From positions 6,694,001 to 6,758,000 of the forward strand of contig NZ_CP109199.1 of the NCBI RefSeq assembly GCF_036250065.1: DNA of 64,000 nt, in the 5' to 3' direction. The notes beneath the pieces were generated by a model that worked only from the letters and a program-made list of their open reading frames with translations, was not told where the DNA came from and searched no databases. Positions 40,740 through 51,587 of this stretch are shown in pieces. A program made the translations under genes and the position numbers. How positions within the stretch are numbered: position 1 is the stretch's first letter; every line of letters starts with the position of its first letter. The stretch comes from Micromonospora sp. NBC_01699 (GTDB lineage: Bacteria > Actinomycetota > Actinomycetes > Mycobacteriales > Micromonosporaceae).

Positions 40740-41412
40740 GTTCGATCATCACCTCGGTCAGCGGCTTGCGGGTGAGTTCCGGCACCCGCGCGCCGTCGGC
40801 CGGGTAACCCACCGGCAGCACCAGGTACGGACGCTCGTGCGCCGGGCGCTCGCAGACCTCGTTGAGGAACCGCATCGGGCTGGGGGTGTGCGTCAGCGTC
40901 GCCAGCCCGGCCAGGTGCAGGGCGCTGATCAGCATCCCCACCGCGATGCCGACCGACTCCTTCACGTAGTACGGCTTGGGGTTCTCCCCACCCCGGTGCA
41001 CCTCGAACACCACGATCACCACCGGCGCCACCTCAAGGAACGGCTTGCGCCAGTCGGTGCCGATCGGGGCGAGCGCGCTCAGCCACTCGTCGCTGGCCCG
41101 GTGGTCGTAGAAATCCCGCTCCTCCGCCTCCGCGCGCTCCCGCAACAGCCGCTTGCGGTCCGGGTCGGTGAGCACCACGAACCGCCACGGCTGCCGGTTC
41201 GCCCCGCTCGGCGCGCTCGCCGCGGCGGCCACCGCCGCCTCGATCACCTCCGGCGGCACCGGCTCGCGGGAGAAGTCACGCACCGACCGGCGGGCGCACA
41301 TCTGCTCCGCGTACGCCCGTGCGGTACTCACCATCTCGGCCGGCGGACGCCGAGTCGACTGGACCAGTCGGGTGGACTGGATCGGTCCGATCGTTTGCTG
41401 CGCGGTGTTCAT
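40735..41412 (-). CDS. Nitroreductase-family flavoprotein
   Basis: 225 residues. [43 protein letters not shown] is the FMN-binding start of the family, and [26 protein letters not shown] the dimer helix. The PSGANRQPW form and overall length recall iodotyrosine-deiodinase-like members. Reduces nitro, quinone or halogenated aromatics in the family; the actual substrate is unknown. ATG at 41410-41412 behind GGGGAGG. 75 bases downstream of the GCS2 gene on the same strand. Confidence 0.85.
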   Translation of the reverse strand: MNTAQQTIGPIQSTRLVQSTRRPPAEMVSTARAYAEQMCARRSVRDFSREPVPPEVIEAAVAAAASAPSGANRQPWRFVVLTDPDRKRLLRERAEAEERDFYDHRASDEWLSALAPIGTDWRKPFLEVAPVVIVVFEVHRGGENPKPYYVKESVGIAVGMLISALHLAGLATLTHTPSPMRFLNEVCERPAHERPYLVLPVGYPADGARVPELTRKPLTEVMIER

Positions 41413-41487
41413 CCACGCCTCCCCAGGTGTGTGGCCGTACCTCTAAAGGGTGGCCCGGACCGGGGCGGCTGCCCACTGCGAGCGTGC

Positions 41488-42648
41488 TCAATCGACCTCG
41501 ACCAGCTCCGGCACGGTCTGTGCGACAAGATCGTCCACCACGTCGGTGAGCCGGTCGCGGCGGGCCGCCGCCCGACGTTGGCGCACCGCGCCGTCGGCCG
41601 CCGAGCCGAGCAGCCGGTCCAACCAGGAGGTGACCGACGGAAGGTCACCGTTTCGCGCCAGCACCGGCGCGACGTACCGGTGGAGCCGGTCGACGAGTTC
41701 GACCGCCGGCCACAGCTCGCCGGTGAGCGGGTCGACGCCGTGTCCGGCCAGCCCGTCGCGGGCGGCCCGCCAGTAGGCCACCCGGAGCAGTTCGGCCGGG
41801 ACGCCCGGTCCGGGCTCGCCCCGGTCGACCTCTACTCCGACGCGTACGACCAGCGCCCGGACCAGCGCGGCGAACAGCGCCGACTCCTCGGCGGTGATCG
41901 GTACGTCGGCGACCCGGATCTCCAGGGTGGGCAGGTGTGCCGACAGCCGGATGTCCCAGAACAGGGTGCCCAGGTCGACCAGCGCACCGGCGTCGAGCAG
42001 GGTGTCCACTGTCCGGTCGTAGTGCTCGGCCGAGGTGAAGTACGGCGGCGGCCCGGCCACCGGCCAGCGGTGCCAGGCGATGGTGCGCCAGCTCGCGTAC
42101 CCGGTGTCCCGTCCCGCCCAGTACGGCGAGTTCGCCGTCAACCCGATCAACACCGGCAGGTACGGCCGCAGATGGTTGCTGACCAGCGCCGCCCGGTCCC
42201 GGTCCGGCATCTCGACGTGCACGTGCACCGAGCAGATCGCCACCTCGTCGTGCAGGCCACGGAAGGTCGCCGTACCCCGGGCCGGGCGCTCGCCGGAGAC
42301 GATCGGCGGCGGGACGACGTCGCCCAGCACCGCGCTGCCGCTCGCCACCACCCGCAGTCCCTCGGCCGCGGCGGCGGCCCCGATCACGGCCCGTCCCCGT
42401 ACCAGTTGCCGGTGCAGGTCCGCCACGTTGTCACAGGGCGCGGTCTTCGTCTCGACCTGCAACGTGGTGATCTCGCCGCCGACCAGGTCGCCGAGTTCCG
42501 GCCGGGCCCGCCGCAGCACCGCCTCCGCCTGCGGCACCGCCTCCCTGGTCTCCGGATCGACGACCAGGAACTCCTCCTCGACCCCGAACCGGGGGCCGAC
42601 GACGGTGCCGGCGGGAAGCTCCGCCGCGATCTCGGCTGTGCCGGTCAT
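41488..42648 (-). CDS. GCS2-type carboxylate-amine ligase (glutamate-cysteine ligase-like)
   Basis: 386 residues from the ATG at 42646-42648. ATP-grasp-unrelated GCS2 fold: FGVEEEFLVVDPET at the N-terminus, VETKTAPCDNVADL, and HVHVEMPDRDRAALVSNHLRPYLP with metal-binding His/Glu. Members ligate glutamate to an amine (YbdK/EgtA relatives). No mycothiol or ergothioneine genes are near, so the acceptor is unknown. A longer in-frame GTG/ATG upstream would add 47 residues of poor sequence. Confidence 0.85.
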   Translation of the reverse strand: MTGTAEIAAELPAGTVVGPRFGVEEEFLVVDPETREAVPQAEAVLRRARPELGDLVGGEITTLQVETKTAPCDNVADLHRQLVRGRAVIGAAAAAEGLRVVASGSAVLGDVVPPPIVSGERPARGTATFRGLHDEVAICSVHVHVEMPDRDRAALVSNHLRPYLPVLIGLTANSPYWAGRDTGYASWRTIAWHRWPVAGPPPYFTSAEHYDRTVDTLLDAGALVDLGTLFWDIRLSAHLPTLEIRVADVPITAEESALFAALVRALVVRVGVEVDRGEPGPGVPAELLRVAYWRAARDGLAGHGVDPLTGELWPAVELVDRLHRYVAPVLARNGDLPSVTSWLDRLLGSAADGAVRQRRAAARRDRLTDVVDDLVAQTVPELVEVD

Positions 42649-42862
42649 ACCCGCGCTCACCTTCGCCGGGTGCGCTCGGCGAGCCGGCCGGCGGCCGTCA
42701 CGAACGGCGTGGGCCCGGTCCGCCGGACCCGGAAACGGCGGACAGCAGTGCTGCCCCGATCCTAGGCAGCCGGACCGAACTCCGCGCACTACGCTCGCCG
42801 GGTGTCGCCGACGGGACTGCCGCCGGGCGGGCGGGTACGACCGTTCGCCGCCCCGGTGGACC

Positions 42863-44098
42863 TCAGCCGGGCTGACCGGCCGGCACGTCGAGCACGGCCG
42901 GAACGTCCATTCCGACCGGGTCGCCGGTCACGGGCGATCCGTCGAGTGCGGCCGGGGCGAGGTGCGGTGGCAGCGGCCCGGCCAGCAGCCGCTCGACCAG
43001 TGCGGTCAGCATCGCCACCCGCTCCGGCATCCGACGCAGGTCCATGTACTCGCCCCGGCCGTGCGGGAAGCCACCGACCGCGCCGAGTCCGTCCAGGGTG
43101 GGCACACCGAGCGCGGCGGTGAAGTTCCCGTCCGACGCGCCGGGAGCGGAAACCCCCACCGGTGGTTCCAGGCCGATCGCGACCGCCGCGGACCGGGCCG
43201 CGGCGAGCAGCGGCAGCGCCACCGCGCGGGTCATCGGGTACCGGTTGAGGCCGCCGCGCAGGGTCAGCCCGGCCTCGGCCAGCCGGGGCACCAGGCGGTG
43301 CATCATCCGGTCCACCCGGTGCAGTTCGGCCCGGCTCCAGGAGCGGACGTCGACGCTGAAGCTCGCCGCCTCCGGCACCGTGTTCGTCGTGGTGCCGGAG
43401 GCGGCCACGGTCGGCGTCACCGTCGTACCGTCCGGTACGGAGGCCAGGGCCTGTACGGCCAGCACCTGGTGGGCCAGCTCGACGGTGGCGTTGATCCCCC
43501 GGAACGGCTCCACCCCGGCGTGGGCGGCCCGGCCGTGCACCTCGACCCGGTACACGGAGCCGCCCTTGCGGGCCACCTTGAGTGCCCCGTCCTCGGTGGA
43601 CGGCTCACACACCAGTACGACGCCCGAGCGCCGGGCCTGCTCCTCGATCAGTGGCCGCGAGGTGGTCGAGCCGGTCTCCTCGTCGCAGGTGAGCAGCACC
43701 CCGACCGAGGAGGGGTCGGTGAGCAGGGACAGCGCCGCGAAAAGCTGGACGATGCCGCCCTTCATGTCGCAGACGCCGGGACCGGTGGCGATCCCGTCCC
43801 GTACCCGGTACGGCCACTCGTCGATGGTGCCCGCCGGCCACACCGTGTCGAAGTGTCCGAGCAGCAGCACCTGCTGCCGCTGCGCGGGCCAGAGCAGGTG
43901 GGGCAGTCCGTCGCGGAACACCCGCTGGGCGGGACGGCCGAGGATGGCCTCGCCCCAGCCGGCGAGCAGGTCGGCACAGGCATTCAGTTGGGGCAGGGCT
44001 CCGGGCGGTGATTCACACGAGACAAGTTCGCCGATCCGGTCCTTACACGTCGGGGTGAGGGACCGGGCTGCTGATCGGATCGCATCGAGATGCACCAT
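42863..44098 (-). CDS. M20-family metallopeptidase (glutamate carboxypeptidase/ArgE-like)
   Basis: 411 residues. Two-metal site residues visible in order: LLGHFDTVWPAGT (His, Asp), VCDMKGGIVQ (bridging Asp), TCDEETGS (Glu-Glu), VCEPST (acidic ligand), and the dimerisation domain with RGINATVELAH. Hydrolyses amide bonds of N-acylated amino acids or glutamyl peptides; possibly acts with the GCS2 ligase 214 bases downstream on the same strand. Direct repeats lie 44-87 bases upstream of its ATG. Confidence 0.85.
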   Translation of the reverse strand: MVHLDAIRSAARSLTPTCKDRIGELVSCESPPGALPQLNACADLLAGWGEAILGRPAQRVFRDGLPHLLWPAQRQQVLLLGHFDTVWPAGTIDEWPYRVRDGIATGPGVCDMKGGIVQLFAALSLLTDPSSVGVLLTCDEETGSTTSRPLIEEQARRSGVVLVCEPSTEDGALKVARKGGSVYRVEVHGRAAHAGVEPFRGINATVELAHQVLAVQALASVPDGTTVTPTVAASGTTTNTVPEAASFSVDVRSWSRAELHRVDRMMHRLVPRLAEAGLTLRGGLNRYPMTRAVALPLLAAARSAAVAIGLEPPVGVSAPGASDGNFTAALGVPTLDGLGAVGGFPHGRGEYMDLRRMPERVAMLTALVERLLAGPLPPHLAPAALDGSPVTGDPVGMDVPAVLDVPAGQPG

Positions 44099-44141
44099 TG
44101 CCCGATGGTAGGAGTGGGAATGCGCCCGGATCGCCGATCAG

Positions 44142-44185
44142 CGACAAGAGAGCATTTCCGCCACTGTGACCACGACAAGAGAGCA
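44142..44185. repeat. 13-base direct repeat CGACAAGAGAGCA, two copies 31 bases apart
   Basis: Copies at 44142-44154 and 44173-44185 in the 137-base gap upstream of the M20 peptidase gene. Spacing near three helical turns suggests a protein-binding array; could be operator of the peptidase gene. Confidence 0.6.
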
Positions 44186-44235
44186 ATCCGGCGTTACCTT
44201 CGACGATCGGGCCCGGCACCGGCCGGCGGGGTGGG

Positions 44236-46848
<2,613 letters not shown>

Positions 46849-46852
<4 letters not shown>

Positions 46853-47289
46853 CGGGTCACCTGCCAGTTGACGACGGTCTCGTCGGTGTCGACCCCGGTC
46901 GGCCGCCCGTCGACCATGGCGTGCCGGCGGATCACTATCGAGACCGTGGCCAGCGGTGGCCGGTCCGGGTTACGCCGGTGGTACGCGTCCACGACCAGGA
47001 CCAGCCGCGCCGGGTCGGCGGTGAACCGGCTCATCTGCCCCTCGATCTCCGCCCGGCGGATACCGGTCTCCCGCTCGGTCAGTACGAGGCTGTCCCCCGC
47101 CGCGTCCCGGGCCAGCACCAGCGCCTCGGCCACCGGGGCGTCGAGCCGGTCGGTGGTGGCGTACATCCGGAACGGGCCGAACGGGAAGTTGTCGTCGGAG
47201 CCGACCAGCGTCCCGGCCAACAACAGACCGGCGCCGACCAGGGTCACCACCACCCGGACCAGGCGACCGCGGGCGGTCAGCGATTCCAT
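46849..47289 (-). CDS. Small single-TM protein coupled to the HTTM gene
   Basis: 146 residues: one N-terminal hydrophobic helix (VVVTLVGAGLLLAGTLVG), then an extracytoplasmic domain beginning SDDNFPFGPFRMYATTDRLD. The FPF...RMYA block is a recurrent partner of HTTM proteins in actinobacteria. Function unknown; it probably forms a membrane complex with the HTTM protein. ATG at 47287-47289. Confidence 0.7.
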
Positions 47290-47405
47290 TTGCCGCACAA
47301 TACTGCCGGGGCCCGGAAAATTTCCCACCCCGGCCGGGTCGTCCCATCCCGGACATCCGCCCCACCGTCGGCCCGGCCCGACCCGGCCGGCTAGCCTGGG
47401 TCGCC

Positions 47406-48647
47406 ATGAGCAGGAAGCAACCGGCCGGGCCCACCACCGAACGCACCCCCGCTGAGCTGCGTGTGCGGCGGACAGCTGCGATGGCGGCCTGGGTCGTCGT
47501 CTTCGTGGCCGGCTGGCTGCTGATCGGGTTGCCCACCGACCCGCTCTACGCCTTCTTCTGGCTCTGGGCGGCGACCGTGGCGTGGCGCAGCCACCTGCCC
47601 TGGCGGCAGCACCTGGTCTTCGCCCGGGACTGGCTGCCGGTGGTGCTCCTGCTGGTGGTCTACAACATCTCCCGTGGGTTCGCCGACGACTACTTCGACC
47701 CGCACGTGACCGAGCTGATCCACGCCGACGAGTGGATGTTCGGCTGGGCCACCGGCGGCCAGATCCCCACCATCTGGTTGCAGCAGCACCTCTACCACCC
47801 CGACGTCCGCTGGTACGACGTACTCGCGAGCTTCGTCTACTTCTCCCACTTCGTCGCCGCGCTGGCCGCCGCGGTAGTGCTCTGGATGAAGTCACGCCCG
47901 CGTTGGGCCGCCTTCATGCGCCGCTGGTTCGCGCTGAGCCTGGCCGGTCTGATCACGTACTTCGTCTACCCGGCCGCCCCGCCGTGGTGGGCCTCGGTGG
48001 AGGGTTACCTGCCGGTCGAGGTGCTCCGGATCTCGAACCGGGGTTGGCAGGAGTTCGGCCTGCACGGCGCCGGCAACTCGCTCAACCTGCTCCAGCTCGC
48101 CTCGAACCCGGTGGCCGCGATGCCGTCGTTGCACACCGCGTTCGCGCTGTTCGTGGTGCTGTTCTTCCTGCCGTCGGTCAAGCGCCGGTGGTGGCCGCTG
48201 CTGCTGGCGTACCCGCTGGCGATGACCTTCACCCTGGTCTACACCGGCGAGCACTACGTGCTCGACGTGCTGGTCGGCTGGGCGTACGTGGTGGGGGTGT
48301 TCCTGCTGGTCGGTGCGGGTGAGCGCTGGTGGGCGGCGCGTCGGGCGCGGCTGGCCGGCCCGACCGGCCCGGGCCCGGAGGCCGGCGGCCCGCACACCGC
48401 GCCGCCGGTCGACCCGACCACCGGTCCCGGTGGTCCGAGCGGCGCGCCGACCGATCCCGGCGGCCCGACGCAGGTCCCCGGCGAACCGGGCGGCCGGCCG
48501 AGCGGGGCACCCCACACCGGTATGGCCGACACCGGTACCGGCGGCAAGGACCCGGCCGGGACACCGCGCCCGAGGTCGGCTCCCGAGCAGGACGGCGCGC
48601 GGCTCGGCACCGACGACCGCACGGAAGCCGGCCAGCGTCCCCGCTGA
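47406..48647 (+). CDS. PAP2-superfamily phosphatase/inositolphosphotransferase-like membrane protein
   Basis: 413 residues. Six helices in the first ~310 residues with PAP2 motifs AAMPSLHTAFALFVVLFF (PSxH) and YTGEHYVLDVLVGW (HxxxD). Resembles the AUR1/inositol-phosphorylceramide-synthase-like group acting on lipid phosphates at the membrane. The last ~100 residues are a hydrophilic Pro/Gly/Thr-rich tail, poorly constrained. ATG at 47406, divergent from the HTTM pair. Confidence 0.85.
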   Translation: MSRKQPAGPTTERTPAELRVRRTAAMAAWVVVFVAGWLLIGLPTDPLYAFFWLWAATVAWRSHLPWRQHLVFARDWLPVVLLLVVYNISRGFADDYFDPHVTELIHADEWMFGWATGGQIPTIWLQQHLYHPDVRWYDVLASFVYFSHFVAALAAAVVLWMKSRPRWAAFMRRWFALSLAGLITYFVYPAAPPWWASVEGYLPVEVLRISNRGWQEFGLHGAGNSLNLLQLASNPVAAMPSLHTAFALFVVLFFLPSVKRRWWPLLLAYPLAMTFTLVYTGEHYVLDVLVGWAYVVGVFLLVGAGERWWAARRARLAGPTGPGPEAGGPHTAPPVDPTTGPGGPSGAPTDPGGPTQVPGEPGGRPSGAPHTGMADTGTGGKDPAGTPRPRSAPEQDGARLGTDDRTEAGQRPR

Positions 48648-48659
48648 CCGGCCCCCACG

Positions 48660-48722
48660 CACTCGAACCGGCCGGCTCGACCACGCTCGAACCGGCCGGC
48701 TCCGCACACTCGAACCGGGCGG
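48660..48722. repeat. Three near-repeats CTCGAACCGGCCGG between convergent genes
   Basis: CTCGAACCGGCCGGCTC recurs at about 48661, 48687 and (changed to CTCGAACCGGGCGG) 48710. Each contains the palindrome CCGGCCGG, so it may act as a terminator for either side. Confidence 0.6.
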
Positions 48723-50069
48723 TTACCGCTCGGCGTCGACCACGTCGCCGAGGCCGGTGGCCACGATCTCGTCCCGGATCAGCGCCGCGTCGCCCTCCAC
48801 CACCAGGGTCAGGCCGTCCGGGTGCAGGTGGGTCGCGGCCGCCGCGGAGACCTCCGCCTCGGTCGCGGCCAACAACCGGGTACGCAACGTGGCGTGGTAG
48901 TCGTCCGGCAGCCCGTACAGCACCAGGGTGCCGAGCGCGCCGACGATGGCCCGGGGCGACTGCAACTCGACCGAGAGCTGACCCGCTCGCCAGGACCGGG
49001 CGACCGCCAACTCCGGCTCGGTCACGCCCTCGGCCGCCGTACGGCTGATCTCGCCGATCGCGTCCACCAGGGCGGGCGCGGTCACCGCCGTCTGTACGTT
49101 GCCGGCGACCACGAACCGGCCGAACCGCCGGGACAGGCCGAAGTCGGAGCGGATGCCGTACGTGTAGCCGCGCACCTCGCGCAGCAGGTGGTTCAGCCGC
49201 GACGTGAACGCCCCGCCGAGCACGGTGCCGACCAGGGTCATCGGCACGTAGTCCGGGTGCGCGCGGTGCGGTCCGGGGTGCCCGAGGCGCAACGTCGACT
49301 GCACCGAACCGGGCCGGTCCACCACGATGATCCGCCGCTGTTCGCGTACGGCGACCCCGATCGGCCCCTCGACCGGTGCCGGTTGCCCGGCGGCTCCGGC
49401 GAACGCCGCCTCGCCGAGCGCGTCGAGGTCGAGTTTGTCCAGGTCACCGGCGACGAGCAGGGTGCCGGGCCGGAGCAGCCAGTCGGCGTGGAACGCCTTG
49501 ACGTCGTCCACCCCGATCGCGGCCACCGAGTCCGGGTCGCCGTCCATCGGGCGGCCGTGCCGCTGGTCGGCGCCGAACAGGTCGGCCCGCAGCGCGGCGT
49601 CGGCCCGGGGGCCGGGGTTGGCCCAGTACATCCGCAGCGCGGTGACCTCGTCGTCGCGTACCCGATCGATGTCGGCCGGGTCGAGCCTGGGCGTCCGGAC
49701 GGCCTCGGCCATCAGTTGCACCGCGGCCAGCAGCCGGCGGACCGGCACCTGCACCCCGACCTGGAAGGCGTCCCAGTCGCTGCCGATGCTCAGCTCGGTG
49801 CCGAGCCCCTCCAGGGCCAGTGCGTACGCCGACGAGTCCCGCTGGGCGGTCCCCTCTTCGAGGGCCTTGGCCAGCACCCCGCCGAGCCCCTCGCGGCCGA
49901 GCGGCTCCCGGCCGGCGCCCGCGTCGAGCAGCAGCGTGGCGGCGGCCAGGTTGTGGCCGGGCAGGTGGGCGGCGACCACCTCACCGCCGGCCACCGTCCG
50001 CCGGACCACGTTCGGGAACCGGTACGGCCTCGGCTCGCCCGTCTCCGGACGGTCAGCGATGAGCGTCAT
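48723..50069 (-). CDS. M16-family (pitrilysin-like) peptidase homologue, non-catalytic subunit
   Basis: 448 residues from the ATG at 50067-50069 (ATGA overlap with the upstream gene). M16 fold (LLDAGAGREPLGREGLGGVLAKALEEGT; FTSRLNHLLREVRGYTYGIRSDF) but the HxxEH zinc motif is missing at the expected place, where GLGGVLAKAL stands. The R/Y pair near LREVRGYTYG, used in substrate binding, is kept. Typical beta-type subunit of a two-gene M16 protease; partner is the next gene upstream. Confidence 0.85.
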   Translation of the reverse strand: MTLIADRPETGEPRPYRFPNVVRRTVAGGEVVAAHLPGHNLAAATLLLDAGAGREPLGREGLGGVLAKALEEGTAQRDSSAYALALEGLGTELSIGSDWDAFQVGVQVPVRRLLAAVQLMAEAVRTPRLDPADIDRVRDDEVTALRMYWANPGPRADAALRADLFGADQRHGRPMDGDPDSVAAIGVDDVKAFHADWLLRPGTLLVAGDLDKLDLDALGEAAFAGAAGQPAPVEGPIGVAVREQRRIIVVDRPGSVQSTLRLGHPGPHRAHPDYVPMTLVGTVLGGAFTSRLNHLLREVRGYTYGIRSDFGLSRRFGRFVVAGNVQTAVTAPALVDAIGEISRTAAEGVTEPELAVARSWRAGQLSVELQSPRAIVGALGTLVLYGLPDDYHATLRTRLLAATEAEVSAAAATHLHPDGLTLVVEGDAALIRDEIVATGLGDVVDAER

Positions 50070-51358
50070 GCCTTCTCCTCCGGCAGGTAGGTCAGGGTCA
50101 CCCGGTCGGCCGGACGCAGCACCTCGGCGGCCACCTCGGCCAGTTGGTCGGCACCGACACCGAGCCAGCCCGGCAGCCGGTCGGCGGCGCGGGCCGGGTC
50201 GCCGAACTGGAGCGCGTACCGGCCGAGGGTGTCGGCCCGGCCGTCGACCGTGGCGAGCGAACGCCACCAGGCGGTGGTCAGCAGGGCGCGGGCCCGGTCG
50301 AGTTCCGCCCCGGTCACCCCGCCGTCGGCAAGTTCGTCGACCACCTCGGTCAGCCCGGCGGTCAGCTCCTCGGCGGACACACCGGGACGGGCGGTGGCGG
50401 TGATGATCAGCGGGGCCGGCGCGTGCGCCAGGTCGACCCCGTACGCGCCGATGTTGTCCGGCTGGGCGAGCCGGGCCCCGTCGGCGAGCCGCTGGTAGAG
50501 CCGGCTGCCCCGACCGTGCCCGAGCAGATAGCCGAGTACGGTCACCGCGTCGTACTCCGGGGTGCCGAACGGGTACGTGCGGTGCGCCAGGTAGACCCGC
50601 GGCGCCGGTACGTCGGCGTACACCGTCTCGCGTGCCGGTGCGCCGGTCGCCGGCACCACCAGCCCGTCCGGTGCCGGCGGGATGTCGGCTCGCGGCTTCA
50701 GCCCGCCGAAGAACCGCTCGACCAGCCGGAAGACCTCGCCGGCCGAGGTGTCGCCGACGACGGTGAGGACCACGTTGTTCGGCGCGTAGTAGGTGCTGTG
50801 GAAGTTCTGGAAGGTGGCCAGGTCGGCGGCGTTCAGGTCCTCCATCGACCCGATCGTCGAGTGGTGGTACGGGTGCCCCGGCGGGTAGAGCAGTGGCAGC
50901 AGGCGCAGCCACGCGTCGCCGTACGGGACGTTCTCGTAGCGCTGACGCCGCTCGTTCTTCACCACCTCACGCTGGTTGTCCAGCGTCTCCTGGGTCAGCG
51001 CGGGCACCAGGCCGCCCAACCGGTCGGCCTCCAGCCACAGCACCAGGGCCAGGTGCTCGGCCGGCACCGTGTTGAAGTAGTTGGTCCGGTCCGGGTTGGT
51101 GGTCGCGTTGAGCGAACCGCCGGAGCCCTGGATCAGCTTCATGTGCTCGGTCTTGGCCACGTTCACCGAGCCCTCGAACATGAGGTGCTCGAAGAGGTGG
51201 GCGAAGCCGGTCTGGCCGTCGGGTTCGTGGCGCGACCCGACGTCGTACCAGAGGTTGACCGCCACCACGGGGGCGGTGCGGTCCTCGCTGACGACCACAC
51301 GCAGGCCGTTGTCCAGCCGGGTGGTCTCGATCGGCCAGGGGTAACCGGTCTCGGGCAT
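50066..51358 (-). CDS. M16-family zinc metallopeptidase, catalytic subunit
   Basis: 430 residues from the ATG at 51356-51358. Zinc motif HLFEH (FAHLFEHLMFEGS) with the downstream glutamate in TLDNQREVVKNERRQR. Forms the catalytic half of a heterodimeric processing-type peptidase with the following gene, with which it overlaps by 4 bases. No signal peptide; cytoplasmic or membrane-associated. Substrates unknown. Confidence 0.92.
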   Translation of the reverse strand: MPETGYPWPIETTRLDNGLRVVVSEDRTAPVVAVNLWYDVGSRHEPDGQTGFAHLFEHLMFEGSVNVAKTEHMKLIQGSGGSLNATTNPDRTNYFNTVPAEHLALVLWLEADRLGGLVPALTQETLDNQREVVKNERRQRYENVPYGDAWLRLLPLLYPPGHPYHHSTIGSMEDLNAADLATFQNFHSTYYAPNNVVLTVVGDTSAGEVFRLVERFFGGLKPRADIPPAPDGLVVPATGAPARETVYADVPAPRVYLAHRTYPFGTPEYDAVTVLGYLLGHGRGSRLYQRLADGARLAQPDNIGAYGVDLAHAPAPLIITATARPGVSAEELTAGLTEVVDELADGGVTGAELDRARALLTTAWWRSLATVDGRADTLGRYALQFGDPARAADRLPGWLGVGADQLAEVAAEVLRPADRVTLTYLPEEKA

Positions 51359-51587
51359 GGGCACGACGCTATCCGATCCGGGCGCCGTCGCGGCACAGGT
51401 GGTCTTGCGAACTGCCGAGCCGTCGGTGCGCGGGCCACGATCGCGATCCCCTTCGGGGGATCCTCGCCGCGTCGGCCACCGCCGGTCCGCCCGGCAGATC
51501 TACTGGGCAGGGATCGGTGGCGGGTGGTCCGGGTCGGCTGCACCGGTCGTCCTGTCCGCTGCCGGTCGTACCCGAAGGTGGTGTCGA

